The notes beneath the pieces were generated by a model, which was not told the DNA's origin, did not search any database, and was given only the letters and a program-made list of their open reading frames with translations. From Dioscorea cayenensis subsp. rotundata (taxonomy: Eukaryota; Streptophyta; Magnoliopsida; Dioscoreales; Dioscoreaceae): DNA of 64,000 nt. Location of the stretch: the NCBI RefSeq assembly GCF_009730915.1, contig NC_052475.1, positions 27,403,016 through 27,467,015 of the forward strand. The letters are read 5' to 3'. Below are positions 1 to 12,000 of this stretch, piece by piece; position 1 is the first letter of the stretch; the number at the start of each line of letters is the position of its first letter. The position numbers were made by a program, and so were the translations under genes.

Positions 1-2903
1 CCCCAAATCAACAATTCAAGTGTGTAGAAATATTAACAATATCATCAGATAGTACTGAACTCATCCATCTGAGGGAAAAGTTATCTTATTCAAATACTTG
101 CATTATATTTTGATTTGATTGAAGGGATTCATATAAACATAAGTTAGGTTCTATTGTTCATAGCTTACATATTGTTGTTCCAGAAGAAGTTTTTCATAAT
201 CTAGTGCCTTCTGTTCATTTCAATTCTGTTGTATTTTAACTCTACATCAGCAACTGTATCTCCATACACCAAATGCTGTACTGGATACCTGAGGCCGGCC
301 AAGTATATTCAAGTAGATTTTGTATAATATATTGACTTTATTATTTATCAAGTTGTTAAATGACTCATTGATATATGATGTGTCTCAGACTAAAGTATCT
401 TAGAAGCTTTTTAATTTCAAATTGTGATCTTCATGTTAACGTTACCTAAAATGTATGTTCAGTTGCTAATTTTGATGAAACTTGTGATTCTAAAGATCTT
501 TCATCATGGAAATATGGCATCGGCTGCCCACTTCAGGCCACTTATTCATATAAACTTTTATTTGGTGCAACAACAAAGTAAACAAACTACTAGTTTCATC
601 AGTGAACAGTTCCATCAGAGCCAACGGTTTGCTCATTGAAAGAAAGGTTTTCCTTTTAATTCCATTCATGTATGAGTTGTCTAGCCATAAGTTAGATTAT
701 TGTCTAAATATAACAATTACTTTTAGTTAGTGAAAGAAAGGTTTTGCTATGCATATTTACTGAAGTCCATAATGGTTTTCTTACTTTGTGTTTTCTTCAG
801 TGTCAAATGTTAACTATGATTAATTGATATGTTGTTTGCCCAGGTACTATTGAGGAGATGCATGTGTGTTCCACTGGACAGTACAATATGTGGATATATT
901 TTTTATTGCTAATTCTTCTTGACTGTTTGATAATTAAAGTTGTACCTTATCAACATATTTGAAGCAGGAAGGTGTTCTGATTCTTGCAATGATGATCTCA
1001 AGCATTCAGTTAATTTTTTTGGATGTATTGACTGTTTTATTTATTTTTTCATAGCTTCTGGGTAAATTACGCCTTGAGCCCAATCTCACTAATACTAATT
1101 TGGGTTGGTGTATCCTTCACAACCATTCATTTCTTATCAAGTATTAGTGTGTTACAATGCCATTATGTCTTTTTCAGTTTTTTCAATTCTCCCTTGATAA
1201 TTGACATACATTAATTTATATTTAGATCAAACATCATTCATTACAGTTATGGATTCCGATGAAGCATATTCATGCTGCAGTTTACTTTACAGTTCCTGCA
1301 ACTCCTATATTCTCAATGATGTGTTCAGGCAGCATCTGACCTTACTAAAACTGCTATATTTCTGATAAAGCAATTTCTTCTTGGTGCATGGTCTGTTTCA
1401 GCTGGGAGATCTTCTTGGATGATCAGTTGGAAGAGTTATTTGTTGCCATTGCTTGAAGAATAGGGTTTAAGCTTCCAGTTGTGCCGGTGAGCATTGTCTG
1501 TTAGAGTTTATCTAAATGTTCTAGTAATCTTCTATTGTTTTTTGTCTTCAAGCAAGTGTAACCAACTGAGTGAAAGTAGAACCTTCAGTTTATCTCATTG
1601 CAAGAACTAATTTAGCATTGTCAGTCTTCAATTTTTCTTCATGTATACTGTCGGCTTTTAATGCATGATGTTTGATGTATGATGACGGAATGACCAGCAC
1701 ATTCTTGTCTATCTATATACATATTTTTCAAGCAACGCGATATCAGGAATCCCTTTCAAAATATTTTGGCCCAGGTAAGTGCTTCATTCTTGCTTTTTTC
1801 TTTTTCAAGGAGCTTGTTATGTGTATCTTTGGTTTTTTGTTTTCACTCTTTTTCTAGATGGACTTTTAAAGCGGGATCTACTGTGGAGCTGAGGTTCAGG
1901 CATCTGGCTATTATTACAAGTGGAATATATTTCTTTTTCCCATTCAGTGAGCCAGTCACAACAGTGTTATTTTTACTCTATCTTTCCATTTTGGTTTCTC
2001 CAAAGGAAGAACCAATACCCCTTTTGTTTGATTTATGTCTTTTACCTGGAAATAATATATGTGAATCTCTTGACTCTATTTCCTTATCCTTTTGTCGGTT
2101 GCATTGACATTGACATTAGACTGTTATGATCACAGTGTTGCACGCCAAGAGTACCATTGAAGCCACTTTTGTATCTTCTCAAGGTTTGCAGTCCTCTAAC
2201 CACACTTTCTTTGTCTCTCCATGATCAGGATTTCAGTTCTCTCAGACACACTCCCTATTCTTTTCTTTCCTCCTTTATGGTACAACAACTGTCAAATTTG
2301 CATGATTGAAGCTGGTTTTGTTCTCTATTTTGATTACTTATATTACCTCTGCATTTTTACAGCCATCCACCAGTCCTGCTGCAGATCAAAATGCGAGAAA
2401 GAGGCTCGTGACAACAATGCCTTCAGCTTTGTTTTCTTCTCCGAAATCTCCACCCTTTATTTATTTTTTTTCTTTTAACCATCTCTGTGATTTTCATGTC
2501 TACTTGTGCATGGCATTCAGCTTCTTGTTGTTATCTTTCAGCACTGAAATTATTTCCTCTCTGTGTTGCAGGACTGGAACACTGAGGTGTGTGTGTACTA
2601 CCTCACCAAAACACATAAACTCTGGCTTTTGCTCTTGTCCATCGCATCATGTTCCCCAGGCCTGCGCCTCAATCTCATCCCATTTCTCTCTCTTGATATG
2701 ATTTCATGCTTGAACATTGAGAAGCAAGAACAGATGAAATTCAAACCCAGTTATTGCATTGGAAACAGTGAGCTTCCTGCCAATCTCTTCCTCCTCAAAA
2801 TTTGGTTTTTTTTTGGTTGTTGTTGCTGTTTCCAAGCTGTTGTTCTCAATGAATCAGATGAAAGAACAAAAAACAGAGCAGGAATCAGCAAAAATCAGTT
2901 GAA
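1..2903. other. Stretch without a supported gene
   Basis: AT-rich DNA with no open frame that I recognise. Several short plus-strand segments look like exons because they sit between a pyrimidine-tract AG and a GT: around 845-895, 1402-1485, 1859-1925, 2134-2183 and 2362-2450. Their conceptual translations do not join into one frame and match no family I know. They could be the decayed 3' part of a gene entering from the left edge, untranslated exons, or chance. The last 200 bases run into the 3' end of the minus-strand LAX2-like gene. No RNA gene or mobile element was recognised here. Confidence 0.4.
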
Positions 2904-5851
2904 TTATACAAGAGATGTCATTGTTGTTGTTGTGGTCATCGTGGTCGTCGTCATGGTTATTATGATCTGGTTTGGCCTACTGTACTGCAGAGTCATCACA
3001 TGATCTGCTGCGGTGGCCGGGAATTCCTCTGCCGCTATCTCCGGGGAACACCAGATGTGGTCTCGGACGTACTGCAATGTCAATGAAGGATGAAGCTGTT
3101 GGCCTCTACACTTAATCTCTATCTGTATATTTTTTCCAAACAAAGCCCCCAAAAAAAACAAAACAAAACAAAAACTGTCAGTCCTATGCTCATACTATTA
3201 TGCTGTAAATGTTACAAATCAAATTTCACTTTGGTTACTAAAATATAAGTTATAATTGTTTAATTTTATGATGAAGAATATTGAAAGATGAATAATAAAA
3301 CACGAGAGAAAGAAAGAAAGAGAGAGAGAGAGATGTGGAGATTCCCCACAAACAAAAACAATGGGGACGCTGCCCACCACCTCTCCTTTCTCTTTCTCCA
3401 TCCCCATCATTCTACAAGGACCCCCCATCCTCTCTTTTGATTTTCTTATTCATAAATTTATTATTTTTGATATAACCTCTCTCTCTCTCTCTCTCCCGCC
3501 CCTCCAGTACTGTTTCTTATATTTCTCTCCAAACAAAGACTAAAGACACAAATAAACAAAGAGGATGTGTTAACCAAGGATGGAAGGTGGCAGATCCCAG
3601 ATGCACGCCGAGCAACAAGGATGAATGGATTCTTTATCATCATCATCATCTTCTTTTTATTAATATCGCTATTTACATATAATAAATTTTTGAACTACCA
3701 TCTCCTTCTTCTCCTCCTCCTCTTCCTACTTATTTCTCTCTCTATCTCTAAAAAGTTTCAGGGTGTCCACCACACCACCAAATTAACAACAAGTCATTAA
3801 TCCTCATGCACGTCTCCCTCCTCATCACGTCCTTCACCATCTTTTTTTTTTTTCTCTTATTGTAGCAATGAAAGCAAGTCAACATTCCCTTCCCCTCCCA
3901 CACAAACACAAACACAAACACAAACCACCCATGCTTTTATTTCAAGTCACACTATATATATATATATATATATATATACACTACTTATTCAACGCCTCCT
4001 CCATTCCAATATTCCAGATTTCCATGCATTCCATTTCCAATATTCATGGCCACAACACCCACTTCCCTACCTGATAATCACCAACTACTTCCCAATCATT
4101 CTCATGCTTCACATTTCCATTCATCTCCCACCCATGCATTGCCTTTTTTCTTTTTCTTTTCGTTTTCCCCCCTCTAAACTTATGATCATCATTTCTCATC
4201 CCTCTTTTATATTCCATCCAAGTGCAAGTGCAAGTGCACCACTTAACCCTTTGATGGCTCCTCTAACCACAAACTTATTAGGGTTTCATGTAGGCCAACC
4301 TTTCTTTTGTTTATCTCTAGGATGACCTGAGGTTGATGTGAGCATGACGACGTTCTCTATTGATATATGATCGATGCCCATGCAACAACCTCTTCACAGC
4401 AACATGAACAAAAACAACTACTTAACTAATAAACTTATATATAATAAGTTGGCACTAAAGATATATATATATATATGCCTTGCTTCTGGGTTGGTGTATC
4501 ATCTGTGCATAAAGTCCACACTTGATGATTTGTCATTAAGAATTAATGGAAAATTTAAATTTATTGTTTTCTAAACAAACGTGCAATTTCATTGACCCCA
4601 AGCTAACCAAAAAAAAAATAAATTATATGCATATATTTATATGTACAAGCAAGTGACTAGGCATTGCTTGCACTAACAAGAAATGTGAGTTAATGGAATA
4701 TTATATATTTATAGAATAAACTGAGGAGTTTATATATGAATTAAGAAAATGCATGTTCAAGCTATGGTCTTGTTGACAATTAATACTTAGTTGTCTTTCT
4801 AGTTTTCATTTCTTTAATTAGTTGAAACTTCCAATTTGGATGGAAACTTTGAGTTGGTCCAAGTCCTAAAGCTATAACTAATACTTTTATATGGCACTGT
4901 GCAGTGAAAACATCAGATTTGCCAACAAATTACTTCAGTGTTCAAAATGTCCGAGTTAATATGTAGCATAATTAAGAATTATCACTTCAATGTTAATCTC
5001 TTTGAATATTCTTCTTTTCAAGATGTTCTCTTATTTATCTCCATTAATATTAATCTAATTGCTATTACACAATGATTTCTAGCTATTTGATCTTCTGGCA
5101 TATTTGTTTAATTAAGACATTAATGAAAGGCCAAAATTGGAGGAGATATCATCCTCTCTAATTAACATCTTCATTCATTCAAATAGAAGGAGAACAATAT
5201 CAAGGGATGTTGAAAGATTGTGGTCCAAAAACATTATAGGAACAAGTGAATATATATAATCAGAATTAGAGTCACAACAATCTATAATATACATGTATAT
5301 CACACCTTAATTAATTAACCAGAGCCTATATATCCAAAATAAATAATTATTGGCAACATTTTGCATTAAATTAAATCATCTCACACTAGCTAATTTTGAT
5401 ACTTCAATCTCAATAGTACTATTAATATGATGGTTCAGAGAAACTAAAAATAAACTTCTTACAAAATAGTTAGTGCATAGCTTTCAAGCAATGGTAGGTG
5501 AGCTAATAAATATTGGAGTTTAATTCTTACTAATTCTACTAATCAATATCTGATTTCATTTAATCATGTCTCTTCCATTCAACCCATGCCACACTTGAAA
5601 GAGCAATATATATAAGACTACATTTCCAAGCTTAAGCTAGCTAATAAAACAAAGATTAAAAGCTAAACCATCTCTTAATTAAACACACCACCTAAATGAA
5701 CCCATCACTACCCTTTGATAGCCAACCCTCTACCCAACACTTAGCTCAGTGAACCCCAATCAATTCTCATATTGATGTACCTCTTAGATACATACATCCC
5801 ACCTAAAATTTTTACCATGAAGGCTACCATTCCACCTCAAGTTCTTCTTTT

Positions 5852-5886
<35 letters not shown>

Positions 5887-6988
5887 ATCTATATGTGATA
5901 AGATAATGGTGCACATTATATTACCTCTGATTCATCCTCTAATCCAAGCTTGTTTACCAAGTATCTAATCACCATTCTGACAGTCATCCTCTCATCTCTG
6001 AAAGCCACATAAACTCCATTTTAAGGCATTCAAAACAAAGAAAAAGAACAACAAAAGGGAATGAATGAAAAGAGAACTGAAGGTCAATAGCTAGCTAGCA
6101 GTACCTGATTCTCAAGTAGTTCTTAGGTATCTGAGGCAAAAAAGGTTCCCTCTCTCTGCATTCAACCAACAAAAAAAACAAACCACCATCTAAATCATCA
6201 AGGTGCAACCATTACACTATAATCATTCAAAGAATCAAATCAAAACCAAGAAACATATATATATATATATATAAACGTCTAACTCACTGGTTTTGAGCTG
6301 GCTCAAGCATAAACCAAAGTCCGGCTTGTCGCCGTCTTGGTGGGCTAACAACCCTCATTCTACTAGCCATCGAACTCCTGGCGATCACCGACGGTGATCC
6401 TAAACTCCACTGTGGGTAAATATAAGGCCTGTAATCAAAGCGTGGTGGTGTAGACGTAGAACCACTACTTGCAAACACAGGACTTTGACTAGTGAAGAAG
6501 CCCCACGGCCTCACTGCCCCCGCCGGCAAGAAAGGTATCATCATTCCGGCCGGTGTCCTACCTGTCCTTATTGTAGGACTAACCGATTGTAGATGCCCCC
6601 CCGTTGGCCTATCTGAAAACAACTGAAGCTCCATTAACCTTCCTCTCCCTTGACTACCATTACCTTCTTCTTGAGTTCTTGCTGGGATATCAGATGAGCT
6701 TTGCCCTCCTATACTTAACCTTAACCATGGCTCATGATCATCTACATCTTTAGAACTAGTTCCTTCTTCTTCTTCTTCTTCTTCTTCTTCTTCTTCTTCT
6801 TCTTCTTCGTCTTCTTCTTCTTCTTCTTCGTCTTCTTCATCTCCTCCACCTGTTCTTGAGATCTCTTCTGCCATTAAATTTGTTATCATGGAAGACTTGA
6901 GCTGGTGGAAGTCTTTGTATGTTGTGTCACTAAAACAGCTACCATAGCTGTCGTAGTGCCGCCGGAGGAGGTTACGCGCTCCGACCAT
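2904..6988 (-). CDS. LAX PANICLE 2-like nuclear protein
   Basis: Four coding exons on the minus strand: 6988-6288, 6155-6105, 5997-5925 and 3122-2904. All junctions are GT-AG, phases close, and the product is 347 residues. Exon 1 gives an N-terminus MVGARNLLRR, a run of about 24 acidic residues (mostly Glu) encoded by a TTC/CTT repeat, and an EAR-like motif WLRLSIGG. Exons 2-4 rebuild a ubiquitin-like (RAWUL-type) C-terminal domain: IPKNYLRIRDERMTVRMV, then VNKLGLEDESEIEIKCRG, then LTLQYVRDHIWC and HVMTLQY. This domain order is that of the LAX PANICLE 2 / barren stalk2 family, nuclear proteins that act in axillary meristem formation; family placement is from memory. The tail after HVMTLQYSR is a Thr-rich extension encoded by a GTT-type repeat near 2920-2960 and is probably not functional. 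The start is the first ATG of the open frame. A (GA)n tract lies in the presumed leader. The family is fairly sure; orthology is not. Confidence 0.72.
3123..5924 (-). other. Third intron of the LAX2-like gene (2.8 kb)
   Basis: The intron separates the two halves of the conserved C-terminal domain. Its donor at 5924 follows codon GAG and its acceptor at 3123 precedes ATAGAG, giving ...DESE-IEIKCRG without phase shift. It is AT-rich and contains (TA)n at 3952-3978, a (GT)n tract at 5852-5874, a pyrimidine-rich zone at 3370-3760 and short CACAAA repeats near 3901-3925. I see no transposon coding sequence or second gene in it. Confidence 0.7.
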
Positions 6989-7408
6989 CTCCTCATGCCG
7001 TCAACCCTTCCCAGCTCCACCTCTCAATCTTATCTCCATCAAAGTCAGTGTTGATCTTTTGCAAATTCCTTATTGTAGCACTTGAAGAAGAAGAAGAAGC
7101 AAAACAAGATGATGTAGATGATGATGATGATGATGATGTTAGTGATGATGATAAATCCATAGAAAGCAGGGTTTTTTTTTTATTTAGATGTTGGGGTTAT
7201 AACAAAAACAAGAAGAAGAAAAAGAAGGAGATGAAGAAGAAGAGATGAAGATGGCCATGAAAGTATAAGAAGTTAATAGCTCTAATTTCTCTCCCTTCCT
7301 AGCTACTAATGGAGCTGAGAGAAAGATAAAAAGAGAGGGGGTTCTTGGATCTCCTCTCTCTATTTCTCTCCTCCTTTGGAAGCTTGTGAAGATGAAATAG
7401 CTTCAGAT

Positions 7409-7463
<55 letters not shown>

Positions 7464-8500
7464 TTATTGTACATGTTTGTGTGTTTTTTTTATTGGTTAA
7501 GAATGTTGAGAAAAATTATTACTTTCCGTGATTTATTATTTTTTTCCCTTTAAAGGTCTGAGAATCAGAATTATTAGTAGATGGAATACGTAGAGAGACA
7601 GAGAGAAAGTTAGGAAGTCGCTTGCATGTTTTCTCTATTTTTTTATTTAAATATTTAACATTATTATATGTTGATATTAATTATATATATTAATATGCGT
7701 GTGTATTATTAATATATTTAGATTATGACTGAAATTTTAATAAGGAAAAAAAAAAAGATAGAAAAATATCGAGTATGTCGTCTACGTGGGATGGTTTCGT
7801 GTTTATGTATTATGTTGGACCCACGGGAATACTTGTCGTGACTCGGTTCTATTGGCGGGAGAGACGACGTTACGAGAATGCCCTTCTACCGTTGCCTTAT
7901 TTACAGTCTATCCTCCCCCTTGGCCCTCCTTGATGATGATGATCATCATCATCATGAACCGGCTGCGAAACCGGAAAGAAAATTTTAGTTTATATATATA
8001 TATATAATTTTAAAAATAAAAATGGTTTAGGTTTTTCAATTTTGTATTCTCAAATTTATTTATTTATTTATTTTTTTTATTTTTATTTTTTGAGAAGAGA
8101 GATTTCCATAAAAGGGAAAAGAATTTTTTGAGTGTCGATGGGGGGTTTTGCCTCGGAATCAGGACTGATCTAGAGGATGGAAAATCCAACGGTTCAGATG
8201 CGGTTTGACAAATAAGTAACGGGTGGACCCCGCAAATCATATCAAATCCTTCTCCTTGATTTGACGGTGCGATGGTGAGAGTCTCATCCCCACGTGCTAC
8301 TCACGTGCTGAGCACGCCGTACAATGGGTACCTCTTTCTCCCGGTGAACTTTTTCTTAAATTTATGGCTTAAAAAAATTATTAATATTATATATATATAT
8401 TAAATATATAACTATCTTAAATAACAAGAAATAAACACAATTAACTTAATATGTTTATGGTTTATTTTTTTTAAATATAAAATAAAATAAAAAGAATAAT
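6989..8500. other. Leader and promoter side of the LAX2-like gene
   Basis: This is upstream of the minus-strand ATG at 6988. It holds GAT/GAA trinucleotide runs (7083-7155), a perfect-looking (AG)n tract from about 7409 to 7461 that probably lies in the 5' leader or core promoter, and AT-rich sequence beyond 7630. A moderately GC-rich patch at 8120-8350 contains CACGTG-like ACGT cores (for example 8292 and 8303). No further gene is visible. Confidence 0.4.
7409..7461. repeat. (AG)n microsatellite
   Basis: An uninterrupted dinucleotide run of about 26 units, located about 420-470 bp upstream of the LAX2-like start codon. GA/CT tracts are common near plant transcription starts; a regulatory role here is inference. 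Confidence 0.9.
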
Positions 8501-9012
8501 GATATTTTTACCGAATAAATTTTCTGAATAGATTTTCCGAATGACATGGATGTCAGCTTCCACGCATTCTTTCTTTATATTTTTTTTAAAAAAAATTTAA
8601 TTTTTCTTTATTATCTAAATCCTAAATTTAAACATTTAATCGTAAAAGATAAATATATAAATGATAAACCAAAAATCCCTCCCTAAACCCTAAACAGGAA
8701 ATCACAAACCCCCGCAGGGATTTGTGATTTCTTGTTTAGGGTTTAGGGCATAGGATTTAGGGTTTAGAGTTTAGGGTTTAATATTTATTATTTATGGTTT
8801 AAATTTTTAGATTTTTAGGGTATAGATTTTGTAGTATTTGGGTTTATGATTTTAAATATAGTTTTATATATATTTTCTTAATTTTAAGTATTTAAGAATT
8901 TTTAAGGTTCAAATTTAAAGTTTATATAAAAAAAGATTATGACGTGGATAACGATGTGGATGACAAGTTGGGCATCCATGTCATCCAGGAAATCTATTCG
9001 GTAAATAGCATC
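8501..9012. mobile_element. Foldback MITE with telomere-like core
   Basis: The two ends are inverted repeats: left TTTACCGAATAAATTTTC continuing to GACATGGATGTC, right (read on the opposite strand) TTTACCGAATAGATTTCC continuing to GACATGGATGCC, about 40-50 bp with small gaps. In the middle, arms 8681-8712 and 8717-8748 pair over 32 bp with two mismatches around a 4-base loop; the arms carry CCCTAAACCCTAAAC. More TTTAGGG-like units follow to about 8783. There is no coding capacity. A clear target-site duplication was not found, so the exact ends and the superfamily (Mutator-like or other foldback) are uncertain. Confidence 0.65.
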
Positions 9013-12000
9013 GCTCAAATAAATAAATGCAATCTTAGCAAGTGTTTAATTAATTTTTTTTGTCTTTCCACAATTATTCCAAAGGATTATACACATGTTA
9101 TCCAATAATAATTTTTTTTATCATACTAATTACAATCGTAATTAAACTATATGATAATTTTATTACTCAAAATTTTATTTTTAAATAGAATGATCAAGTA
9201 CAACTATCTATGCATATATATGGACATTAAAAATTTGATATATATGTTTGTTCCTTTTGAGTGAAGATGAGTTAAAAGAGGAAACAAAACAAGCAAGGCA
9301 AGCAAAGAGATGTAAAAATGGATATCAAATAATTATATATGTAGAGGGAGTACTAGTAGTGATTGTTTAAGAAAGAGGGAGAGAGTCAAAACCACAAAAG
9401 GTCACATTCTTGTAATTATTAGTGTATAGCTAAAGTTGGCTCAACAAAATGGAGCCTCTTTGCTTATGTTTTGTTCAAGAGAAACATTACCTTCTGTGCA
9501 TGATGCCTTCCTCTAGACAGTGTCACACACACATATATGTTTATTAATTGTCTATATATTATAATTTTAACAGTTTATTATATAAAATACTAAAAGTTCA
9601 CCTATATAAGTGTATTATGTAAATGTTTGTATTAGATCATTGTATTATAATTTATACAGGGAAAAAAGGTGAGTGTGATGATATTGGCCATCAAATTTCA
9701 TTTTGATTTTTTATTGGGAGAAAGATATGATTATATCAAGCATCATGTCCCATCAAAACCTTACATGAAATAATGGTAAAGTAGATTAACCTTCATATAT
9801 TTATTTTTTTATTGCTATATAACAGAGAAAGAAATACTAAACACTGTATCTAAACAAAACTTTTGAAAGTCATAATATTTTTATGTAATTTTAATAATAT
9901 TATACAAAATAAATAATCCTTAAGACAAAAGTGGGTGCAGTGTGTAATGAGAGATGTGCTTTTCTTTCTCTTACTTTGGGTGTGGGCATAGTGAGTGGGC
10001 ATTGATGTTTGCATGGGCATGGAGTGACTTAAGCTTGGAATGAAAGCATGAGTAAGAATTAGGGTTTGATGGAGATATCTTTCTACCAAAAGGTGGCCAC
10101 CAAGATTCTCTTATATGAGACTCTCTCCTCCTAAGAAAGAAAAAAAAAAAAAGTCACAATGAAAAAGATTTCAATTGGCCACCTTTCACATTTCATATAT
10201 AAATTCTTATCTTCTTCTCTGAAACCATGAGTTTTCATCTCTTTATTAGCTCACAACCTTCTTCATCCTTTTCCTTCCATGGCAATTGGCATTTTTCTTT
10301 AAGTTCACATTCATAGTGGGGGAGAGAGAGGGTGCCATTTGATAAGAAAGTTTATCAAAAAGCAAGATTCTTAATTACTATAATTTTATATTCCATGTTA
10401 ATTAATTAATGACAAGCATAATTATTAGGACTCACACTAAGTGACAATTATGTGATACTTGCTTTACTTTATATAAACTATATGTTTAGTATCCATCACA
10501 AGTATTCTCATTCCCCTTCTCTTTTAATCTCATCTCGACATCGCTTGCTAAAGATTAATTAACCATGTAAAGACTAAAGATACTCTCATATATATAATTA
10601 ATATATATTTTTTTAATGTTTTGTTTATCTATGTTGTGACATGTATAATGGTGTTGGTTTATTTTATATATATATATATATATATAGCTTAAAAATGACT
10701 ACCAACTACCATGAAAAGAATCAAGATATAATTGAAGGGGATATATATTGATCACATTCACATATTTGTAGATGAGTACGTGTCATTCAGACACGTAGTA
10801 TAAATGTCCATGCATGCATGGGCATGGGCATATTAATTAGATGATGGGATCTTTTCCATGTCCAATGAGAGCTTAATTAAGTTTGTTGACCATGTATAAG
10901 AGCTAGCTCGTTTTTTGAGTGACAAATGACAATTAGCCTTTCAATTTTTCATCTTGTTTAATTTTGGATCATGTCCTTTATGTTGGAGTTTCTTGAAGAT
11001 GCAATGGATTTTTCACAATGAATGGACATGTTAGACCTGCAAATTTAAATCTCAGTAGTGGTCTATTTTTTATGATTGAACAATGAAAGGAGGAAGAAAG
11101 GGACATAGTTTGTCAAGTCAAACTTACACTTCCTTGTATTTGCCCTATTTTGTTTGTCTTCTCTTTTTATGTGTCGGCAAAAATATACTCTCACATTTCA
11201 CATTTGAAATGAGATAAAATACAATATTTTTATTAAAAAAAAAACAAATATAAAATAAAATTAAACTCAAAAAATATATAAAATACTTATTTCATCTTTG
11301 TCAATATCATTTTATGAGTTTTTCTTACTTTTTACCATAAAAAAATTATTTTTATTTTTAAAAATACAAAACAGAAATAAATGAGCAATTACATATCTTA
11401 TTTAGGTTGCTATATATAATTTTTAGAATGCAATGTATAACAGTTCAACAATTAACAGTTTACTTTGAGTAAAAAAAATTATAATTTTTTATTAAAAAAA
11501 TTGTTTTTTTAATTATAGAAAAAGAAAAGGTCCACCTATACTTAACCGCCTAGACCTTATATATAGATACATATATACAAATCAAAAGCACAAATTATAT
11601 ATATATATATGTATATACAAATCTCTTTGTAAGGAAAAGTGTATATATATATATATATATATATAGGATGCTATATATACATGGGCTCATCATGGTGAAG
11701 ACTGAAGAGAGAGTGTGAGCCATGTCCTTCTCAAAGTGGTAGTGGTTAGTGGAGTCCCTTCGCCACCATACAAAGCAATACCATTTGAATGACTTAATAT
11801 TTGAGGTTTTTGAGCCCACATCCCTAACTTTCATTGTTACACGTCATCCTCACATCATTCACCTTGTCATCAATATATATAGCACAGTGAGAAAGAGAGT
11901 TAATCAAAGAAGCCATGAAGAAGAGATGAACAACAAGTGGGAAACAAATTAAAGCTAAGAAAAGAGTTGTTCAACATGATCTAGACCAATCCTTCTAGCT

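Noticed and set aside
2306-2701. 131-residue plus-strand frame near the left edge
   Set aside because: A stretch (PAADQNARKRLVTTMPSALF) looks protein-like, but the frame runs through pyrimidine-rich intron-like DNA and joins no neighbouring exon candidate.
3219-4325. Numerous short frames in the LAX2-like intron
   Set aside because: All are simple-sequence translations (CT, CACAAA, TA runs) inside a confidently placed intron.
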